From: an uncultured bacterium
GTDB taxonomy: Bacteria > Edwardsbacteria > AC1 > EtOH8
Direction of reading: 5' to 3'
Assembly (NCBI GenBank): GCA_937863685.1
Contig: CALMGM010000005.1
Location: forward strand, 496,001 to 560,000
Length of the DNA: 64,000 nt
Below, piece after piece: positions 57,956 to 64,000 of this stretch (positions are counted from its first letter, which is position 1; each line of letters begins with the position of its first letter). The notes under the pieces were generated by a model. It was not told where the DNA came from and made no database searches. It worked only from the letters and a program-made list of their open reading frames with translations. A program made the position numbers and the translations under genes.

Positions 57956-58035
57956 ATTTATTCCTAAAGCTTGATTTACCGCCGGGCCGGCAATCCGGCC
58001 GGACCGGCAGTAAATTGATTGGCATTTCACCTTTG

Positions 58036-58176
58036 TTAAAATTCGTCCGGAGGAGGCGGCGGCACAGGATAGATCACGGTGGTAGTGGGAAGCGGATCAT
58101 CGGCGAAGCTGAGGGTGACTCCGGCCAGGGAAGCCAGCATAACTGCCAGCAGTAAAGAGTAGATCAGTTTTTTCAT
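58036..58176 (-). CDS. 46-aa secreted Pro-rich peptide (not in ORF track)
   Basis: MKKLIYSLLLAVMLASLAGVTLSFADDPLPTTTVIYPVPPPPPDEF*; SD GGAG upstream; clear signal peptide. Confidence 0.72.
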   Translation of the reverse strand: MKKLIYSLLLAVMLASLAGVTLSFADDPLPTTTVIYPVPPPPPDEF

Positions 58177-58226
58177 TTTGTCTCCGATTTTATTGATTGA
58201 TTGTTTATGCATCTGTCTTTTATTGT

Positions 58227-58242
58227 TTCATTAATCGTGCCA
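58227..58242 (-). promoter_or_regulatory. Possible sigma54-type promoter
   Basis: Minus strand TGGCACG-ATTA-ATGAA; -24 box perfect, -12 box degenerate (GA for GC). Confidence 0.4.
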
Positions 58243-58320
58243 AATTTTTATATATGTTTTAACCCCTTGATTTTACAACCTTTAACACTTTATGATAGCT
58301 CAGATGGGAGAAAAAAACAA

Positions 58321-58353
58321 AAGGCGGTTGAGACATTATGTCTCAGCCGCCTT
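58321..58353 (-). terminator. Rho-independent terminator after kinase/sigma54 regulator gene
   Basis: AAGGCGGTTGAGACA-TTA-TGTCTCAGCCGCCTT; minus strand continues TTGTTTTTTT. Confidence 0.85.
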
Positions 58354-58439
58354 AGTTTAATGGCTAAAATATATTATAACTTCTTCATTTTAAATGGGTA
58401 ACAAAATATGTGTCCTTGGGTCTCGCATTTTTCACAATG

Positions 58440-61400
58440 TCACACCTTAATGTTGTGTTTTTCCATCAACCGGTACAGGTGACGACGGGATATCCCTAAT
58501 GCTTTGGCCGCTTGAGAGATATTTCCATTAAAATTTTTAATGCCCTCGAGTATATCCTGACGACGATTGCTCTGATATTTATTCTGGGTTTCGCTCAAAC
58601 CCGGAGATATCTCCAGTTCCTTGGCTGTTATGGCCTTTTTATTTGTCAGCAGCACCGCCCTTTGAACCGTATTTTCCAACTCACGGACGTTACCTGGCCA
58701 GGCATGGCCGATCATCTGCTGCTTAGCCTCGGAATCAAAACGGAGCCCGATCTTGCCGAATTTGCGGCAATACTTTTCTTTGAAATATTCGGCCAACAAC
58801 AGTATGTCTCCGCTCCTTTCCCGCAGCGGGGGAATGGGAATGGTCATCACCTTAAGCCGATAGTACAGGTCCTCCCTAAAACGGCCTTCGTTGATCTCAA
58901 TCTCCAGATCTTTATTGGTGGCGCAGATCACCCGGACGTCCACCGTCCGGTTCTCGGACTCTCCCACCCTTCTGATCTCTCCGCTCTCCAGCACCCTTAG
59001 CAGGCGAGACTGAACCGCCTGGCTGGCGCTGGCGATCTCGTCCAAGAATACCGTGCCGCCATCGGCCGATTCGAACAACCCGGGCTTGTCCTTGCCGGCA
59101 CCGGTGAAAGCCCCCCTAACGTAACCGAACAGCTCCGATTCCAAAAGGGTCTCCGGAAGCGAACCGCAATCCAGGGCCAGGAACTTGCGCTTCCCTCGGG
59201 ACGACAATCTGTGGACCGCCAAAGCCGCCAGTTCCTTGCCGGACCCGGATTCGCCGTCCAGCATGACGGTGATGTCCGCCTGGGCAACGGTTCTGATCCG
59301 CTGGATCATCTGCCTGACCGGAGGGGATTGGCCGATTATCAAGTTGAAAATGTCATTCTCTTGCAATTCGGCCGTCGCTTGATCGAAGCGGAGCCGGCTG
59401 ATCAGTTGGCCGCTTTCCAGGACCGCCCCGATGATGCCGGCCAGGGCCAGCAGGAACTCCCGCTGCCTGTCCCCGAACAGGCCGCTGGTGACCCGGGAGT
59501 CCAGATAGACGGCCCCGGCCGCCCCTTCCCGAAAATGCAAGGGGACGCACAGCAGCGACCGGATGATGTTTCGCTGCACGCTAAGCCGCGAGCGGAAGGC
59601 CTCATCCAAAGAGGCATCATTGGATATAATCAGCCGGCCCTGGCCGGCGGCGGCCCGGACGGCGGTGGCCGAAAATTCCAGGGCGTCCTTTCTGGTCTGG
59701 TCGTCCAGGTCTATCTGAGCGGCCATGGTTATCTGCAGGTCTTTGTCCAGCAGGAAAAGAGCCCCGCGTTCCGCGCCGGTCATCTCCAGCGCCAGCTTGA
59801 GCGATTCGCGAGCCAGATCCTGCTGGCCCACTTCGGTGGCCAGCAGGCCGGCCAGCCGATAGATGCCGTTCAGCAGGTTCGGTGAAAATGTTTCCCGGTC
59901 CGGACGGTCGAAGCAGAGGCGGTCCGCCCGAAGCATGATCTCCCTGGCCCTGCCCAAATGATCGGGCGTTCCCATTTCGATGAACAGAGATTCGGCCCTG
60001 ACCAGCCAAGGCAGGACTTTTTCCAGCAACTCCGGGCGACCCTGTTCGACCGCTTCCTCGGCCGCCCGCAGCCAGCAGTTGGCGGCATTGAATCTATCGC
60101 CTTTCTCCATAAGCTCCTGTCCGGCCTCGATCGCTGTTTTCAACCCCTGTTTTCCGGTGTTATCATCGACCATTTGCAGAATACCCTCCACGATTTTTAT
60201 TTGACCGGTTAATATGCTGTTCTTCTGGGGATTTTCTTTCGCCCGGGACAGGTATTCCCGGGCCAGGCCGTTATTGCCGTTCCGGTGCTCGGCAAAGGCC
60301 AGGTCGGCAAATATCTCGGGATCAGGGGCAAAGCCCAGCCGGTGATAATTCTCCAGCGACTCTTGAAAGGTGGCAATGGCCCGGGGCCAGTCACCCTGTT
60401 CCAGCTCCAGGCCGGCCCTGACCCTTAGCACTGCCGCCGGACCGCAAACGCTGTCCGGCCGTTGGCTGATCTCCAGCGCTTTGGCGATATGGATTGCCGC
60501 CAGCTCCTTTTGGCCCAACAGGCTTTCGACGATGCTCAGGTTGGACAAACTGGCTGTCAGGCCCCGATCCCGTTCCCCTTTACCGGCTCCGGCCAAAAGC
60601 GCCAGAAGGAACCTGTGGGCCGCCGAATAGCCGCCTTTATTCATGGCGATGTTTGCCAGACCGGTCAGGGCTTCTGTTAAATACTGCTGGCTGCCGACAC
60701 CCATCATGTGATACATGCTCTGCCGATATGCCTCCTCGGCCCTGTCCCAATCCCGGAGGTTAAAATATACCGACCCTAAGCTGTAGTGTATCTTTCCCAG
60801 GGCCTGATCTGGGATCGCTGAATCGGCATGGGAGATGGCCTCTTCCAGTCTGTCCCTGGCCTTCTCCGGCAAACCCAGTATCCCCAGGGTGTTCCCGTAA
60901 AAGGCCAGTATCCGGGATTTTTCATAGCCGGCGGTATCCTGGTCCCACATCTGCATTACGGTCTCCAGGGGTTCTGCGACCAGATCCCAGTGGTTTTTCT
61001 GATAATGATATATGCCCAGCAGTTCGGCGGCTGCCATCATGGCCCTGGGGCTGCCCAGTTCCTTTCCTCGCCTCAGGCATTCCCGTAGGATCCGGTCCGA
61101 ATCGTCGGAGCCATCCCTGATCCCCCGGAGATACCCTTGATAACTTTGACCGAAAAGGGCTATTTCCGGATCCAGCTTACCGATCCTCCCGGCCAGAAGT
61201 TTTAGCTTGTTCTCCGCCTCCTCATAAAGCTTGCCGTTGGAAATGATATAGAACAGCCGCTTCCAGTATTTCCAGTCCCGGCCCCGGGAGTTTTCCAGTT
61301 TTTGCCAAGACTCCAGAGCCTCGCTCCATCGCCCCATCCGGCAGCACAGGTCGGCGATCTGCTCTGCCAGTTCCCGGTAAAAGACCCCATCGGTTGTTTC

Positions 61401-63167
61401 CGCTGCACAAAGCTCCCGGGCCAGTAGCAGTGTGCGGTGGATGTCGCCCCGCTGCCGGGTCTTGGCATACAGTCGGGTGGTCAAGCGGATCCGCTGTTCG
61501 CCATCCGGCAGCCAGGTCCGGTATGCCTCCCGGCAGAAAAAGTCGCTGGTGGGGTCCGGCTGGTGCTCGATCTGTCCGATCAGTTCCCGGCGTTGGCCCT
61601 GCCCCCAGCCGGTCATCACCAGCCTTAAACATTGCTCGTCGCTTATGGCGTATCTATCGCCCCGTTTTACGACCCTGTGCTTTAACCTGTCCGGCAGGGA
61701 CTGCCCGGCAGGAACCTGACCCAGGGCTGCAGCCCCAGCCAAGGCTCTCTCGCCGGCCGACAGGCCCTGCCACCAATCGGACAATCTCCTGGCACCGTTT
61801 TCCGGGCCTTCCCGGTTGGCCAGAATCTCCGGCCATTTGACCTGCCGGATCTTCTCCTTTTTTGAGATCCATCCGCTCCGCACGTAAAATTGGATCAGCT
61901 CCTCGGCCCGCCCAACATCATCGCCGGTTTCCTCGCAGATCCGGCAGGCCAGCAGACCCAGGTCATAGATGCTGATATCCTCAAAACAGCCTTTTAAAAT
62001 ACGGCGGTAAAGATCTTCCGTGGCCGGGTCAATTGAAATCACCCGCATCGTGGACGGGACCGAATGATCGTCGGGGCCATCTCCGGCATAGATTATGCTC
62101 CAGCGCCCCGTCCCGGACATCTTTTCCAGCCGGGGATCGGAAGGTTTTATATGGTCGATCAGAAGAAGGGCGCCTTCGGTGAAATCGAAATCCGGGATAT
62201 CGTTTTTCGGAAGGCTTTTCAGGTCCAGATAATAGCTGTCCCGGCCCCTGAGTCGGCTGATAAAATCGATCTCCTTCAACAAGCCGGTCCGGCCGCTTCC
62301 CTGTCCGCCGTCCAGCTTCACCAGGCGCGGTTTGGCCGGGTCATCATGGCGCAAGGCTTCCCGCAAAGCCGCCGGGGGAGATGCGTAATCGAACCTCACC
62401 GGTTCCTGATCCGGGCAAAACATCCCTGCCTGGCAGCCCGCCTCCAGCAGAGACCCGGCAGAATCGTACCGCTCGATGGGATCGTAACGGAGCATTTTTA
62501 TCAACAGGTCGGCCACCGGCCCGGAAAAGCGCTCCGTTATGTGGGCCGTCAGGGGCTCGTTCCGGTTGAGCCTGATCTCCGGGCGGGGCAGCTCTCCGGT
62601 CAGCATCTGGAACAGCAGCAGACCCAGGCTGTAGATGTCGGAGGCCGGAATGTTGCCGCCGCGCCCCGACAGCGATTCGGGCGGGGCATAGGCCGGAGTG
62701 CCGCAGCCCGGGCCGGCCCCGGCCTGTCCCAGGTCCAGCAATTTGACCGAATGGCCGGAGACGATTATGTTATCGGGTTTTATATCGCCGTGGACCAGGC
62801 CCCGCTTATGAAGATACGACAGGATCCGGCAAAGCTTTTCCAGAACGGGCATGGCCTCGGCCGGGGGCATCGCCCCCGGGGCCAGCATCTGGAAAAGGGA
62901 TCGGCCGGGGCAGTATTCCAGGGATAGATACCCTGTTTCCCTTTCCGGCGAGAGCGTAAGATCGTAAACCTCCGGAAGCCCGGGATGCCGGAAACGGTGC
63001 AGCCGGATGTACTCGTTCTTCAACAAATGACAAAATGGCCCGGAGGCCATTTTCAATGCCACATCCCTGCCGGCCGCCAGGTCCCTGGCCAGGAATACCT
63101 GGCCGAAACCGCCCTGCCCCAGGGACCGGACCATCTTATAGCGCCGGGGGAATATGTAGTTTTCCAT
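58440..63167 (-). CDS. Ser/Thr protein kinase - ATPase-like - TPR - GAF - sigma54-interacting AAA+ - Fis-type HTH regulator
   Basis: GQGGFGQVFLARD, HGDIKPDNIIV, GTPAYAPPES; P-loop-like GGQGSGRTGLL; TPR array; GAF; GESGSGKELAA, GAFTGAGKDKPG, WPGNVRELEN; Fis HTH at C-terminus. Confidence 0.92.
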   Translation of the reverse strand: MENYIFPRRYKMVRSLGQGGFGQVFLARDLAAGRDVALKMASGPFCHLLKNEYIRLHRFRHPGLPEVYDLTLSPERETGYLSLEYCPGRSLFQMLAPGAMPPAEAMPVLEKLCRILSYLHKRGLVHGDIKPDNIIVSGHSVKLLDLGQAGAGPGCGTPAYAPPESLSGRGGNIPASDIYSLGLLLFQMLTGELPRPEIRLNRNEPLTAHITERFSGPVADLLIKMLRYDPIERYDSAGSLLEAGCQAGMFCPDQEPVRFDYASPPAALREALRHDDPAKPRLVKLDGGQGSGRTGLLKEIDFISRLRGRDSYYLDLKSLPKNDIPDFDFTEGALLLIDHIKPSDPRLEKMSGTGRWSIIYAGDGPDDHSVPSTMRVISIDPATEDLYRRILKGCFEDISIYDLGLLACRICEETGDDVGRAEELIQFYVRSGWISKKEKIRQVKWPEILANREGPENGARRLSDWWQGLSAGERALAGAAALGQVPAGQSLPDRLKHRVVKRGDRYAISDEQCLRLVMTGWGQGQRRELIGQIEHQPDPTSDFFCREAYRTWLPDGEQRIRLTTRLYAKTRQRGDIHRTLLLARELCAAETTDGVFYRELAEQIADLCCRMGRWSEALESWQKLENSRGRDWKYWKRLFYIISNGKLYEEAENKLKLLAGRIGKLDPEIALFGQSYQGYLRGIRDGSDDSDRILRECLRRGKELGSPRAMMAAAELLGIYHYQKNHWDLVAEPLETVMQMWDQDTAGYEKSRILAFYGNTLGILGLPEKARDRLEEAISHADSAIPDQALGKIHYSLGSVYFNLRDWDRAEEAYRQSMYHMMGVGSQQYLTEALTGLANIAMNKGGYSAAHRFLLALLAGAGKGERDRGLTASLSNLSIVESLLGQKELAAIHIAKALEISQRPDSVCGPAAVLRVRAGLELEQGDWPRAIATFQESLENYHRLGFAPDPEIFADLAFAEHRNGNNGLAREYLSRAKENPQKNSILTGQIKIVEGILQMVDDNTGKQGLKTAIEAGQELMEKGDRFNAANCWLRAAEEAVEQGRPELLEKVLPWLVRAESLFIEMGTPDHLGRAREIMLRADRLCFDRPDRETFSPNLLNGIYRLAGLLATEVGQQDLARESLKLALEMTGAERGALFLLDKDLQITMAAQIDLDDQTRKDALEFSATAVRAAAGQGRLIISNDASLDEAFRSRLSVQRNIIRSLLCVPLHFREGAAGAVYLDSRVTSGLFGDRQREFLLALAGIIGAVLESGQLISRLRFDQATAELQENDIFNLIIGQSPPVRQMIQRIRTVAQADITVMLDGESGSGKELAALAVHRLSSRGKRKFLALDCGSLPETLLESELFGYVRGAFTGAGKDKPGLFESADGGTVFLDEIASASQAVQSRLLRVLESGEIRRVGESENRTVDVRVICATNKDLEIEINEGRFREDLYYRLKVMTIPIPPLRERSGDILLLAEYFKEKYCRKFGKIGLRFDSEAKQQMIGHAWPGNVRELENTVQRAVLLTNKKAITAKELEISPGLSETQNKYQSNRRQDILEGIKNFNGNISQAAKALGISRRHLYRLMEKHNIKV

Positions 63168-63339
63168 TTCGCCTCTTCCCGTAATCATTCCATCACTGTG
63201 CATCCGCCCAGACCGGGCAATGGTATTGCCTGTCTATTTTGAGGGACCCCGGGGCTGCCGTTCGGCCTAAAATCACGCCCGATAATATTACATGAAAATA
63301 GTCTTTTGCGCAACAAGAAAAACCAGCTTTTTAATGAAA

Positions 63340-63364
63340 AACCCGGCAGCCATGCTGCCGGGTT
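63340..63364 (-). terminator. Terminator downstream of tRNA-Val
   Basis: AACCCGGCAGC-ATG-GCTGCCGGGTT followed on the minus strand by TTTCATT. Confidence 0.75.
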
Positions 63365-63380
63365 CTAATTATGATCATTA

Positions 63381-63459
63381 TGGTGGGCGATACAGGACTT
63401 GAACCTGTGACCTCATGCATGTCAAGCATGCGCTCTAACCAAAACTGAGCTAATCGCCC
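63381..63459 (-). tRNA. tRNA-Val(GAC), CCA encoded
   Basis: GGGCGAT..ATCGCCC acceptor; anticodon loop TTGACAT; GGTTCAAGTCC T-arm; 3' ACCA. Confidence 0.96.
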
Positions 63460-63477
63460 AACTTATATCATTGCTCC

Positions 63478-63577
63478 GTCATCCTGAGCGGTACTACTTG
63501 CCTTACTACCGAAGGACGCCCCACCTTATCATTACTTCGTTATCCTGAGACTGACACCTTGCGATCCTTACGAAGTA
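63478..63577. repeat. Two divergent copies of a TCATCCTGAG...GAAGGA-type short repeat
   Basis: GTCATCCTGAGCGG...CGAAGGACG (63478-63515) and CGTTATCCTGAGAC...GATCCTTACGAAG (63538-63577). Confidence 0.45.
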
Positions 63578-63727
63578 CCCCCAAATTGAATCTATTATCC
63601 TCGCTAAAAAACACAAAACACCCGAAAATGTTTTATAAATTTAGCGCATTTCGCGGGCAAAATATATCGAGCCTTGTAACAGGGGTAATTATACAATCAT
63701 CTTTCCCAAAAGTAAAGGGCAAATTTC

Positions 63728-64000
63728 TCAGCTGTTTCCCGGCTGGACGGTCCGGAACAGGAATTTTTGGACGGCTATCAAACTGCCCAGTCCGCCCAGG
63801 CAGACCCCGAAGGCCAGCAGGCCCAGCAGCTGCTGGCTGGTGAAGAACCCGAACATGTCGAAGTGCGAAGACAGCAGGCGGTAGGCCAGGTACAGCAGGC
63901 CCAGCCCGGCCATACTGCCGGCCAGCCCCTGCAGCATGCCCTCCAGCAGGAACGGCCGGCGGATGTGGGCCCCGTCCGCCCCCACCAGCTTCATGATCTC
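63728..64000 (-). CDS. ftsX: Cell division protein FtsX C-terminus, partial at window edge
   Basis: EIMKLVGADGAHIRRPFLLEGMLQGLAGS; terminal TM FLFRTVQ. Confidence 0.85.
   Translation of the reverse strand, partial: EIMKLVGADGAHIRRPFLLEGMLQGLAGSMAGLGLLYLAYRLLSSHFDMFGFFTSQQLLGLLAFGVCLGGLGSLIAVQKFLFRTVQPGNS

Noticed and set aside
58201-58401. Plus-strand 66-aa ORF MFMHLSFIVSLIVPNFYICFNPLILQ...
   Set aside because: Overlaps the terminator and the AT-rich promoter region of the minus-strand operon; hydrophobic by composition only
62064-62927. Plus-strand 287-aa ORF
   Set aside because: Antisense to the kinase domain of the 58440-63167 gene, which has clear conserved motifs

Overview
The window looks like a bacterial chromosome segment, mostly minus-strand, with GC-rich coding regions and small AT-rich islands. 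From left to right it contains: (i) a surface-polysaccharide locus at about 1-17.6 kb (CapE/FlaA1-like dehydratase, CapF-type cupin, RmlD-like reductase, Wzc-like BY-kinase, short SLBB protein, several glycosyltransferases, AsnB-like, WbqC-like, PIG-L deacetylase, radical SAM, Wzx-like flippase); (ii) a housekeeping and hypothetical stretch (BatA/vWA protein, ThiD, PHP phosphatase, TPR proteins, phosphomannomutase); (iii) secreted FG-GAP and GH18 proteins with C-terminal FlgD-like/T9SS-type sorting domains; (iv) a plus-strand block with an outer-membrane-like protein, an ECF sigma factor, an anti-sigma factor and a Big-like repeat protein; (v) DacB, HNH, tRNA-Ala(GGC), DUF58, MFS, dUTPase, aminotransferase, M16 peptidase, RecJ, RNase P RNA, RNase HI-like and zinc-ribbon genes; (vi) a TetR plus secreted FG-GAP operon; (vii) a 1577-aa Ser/Thr kinase-ATPase-TPR-GAF-sigma54 activator next to a tightly packed small operon (46-aa secreted Pro-rich peptide, Sm/Hfq-like small protein, receiver protein with a Cys-rich tail, HNH-like protein); (viii) tRNA-Val(GAC) and the 3' end of ftsX. 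The best candidates for an undescribed system are (vii), a possible peptide/TPR-kinase/sigma54 signalling module, and (iv), an ECF/anti-sigma pair whose extracytoplasmic domain resembles the N-terminal domain of the neighbouring outer-membrane-like protein. Three small ORFs missing from the supplied track (58036-58176, 44361-44516, 53566-53670) were found by reading the sequence. No CRISPR array, rRNA, transposase or prophage was found. All family calls come from motif recognition; no database search was run.
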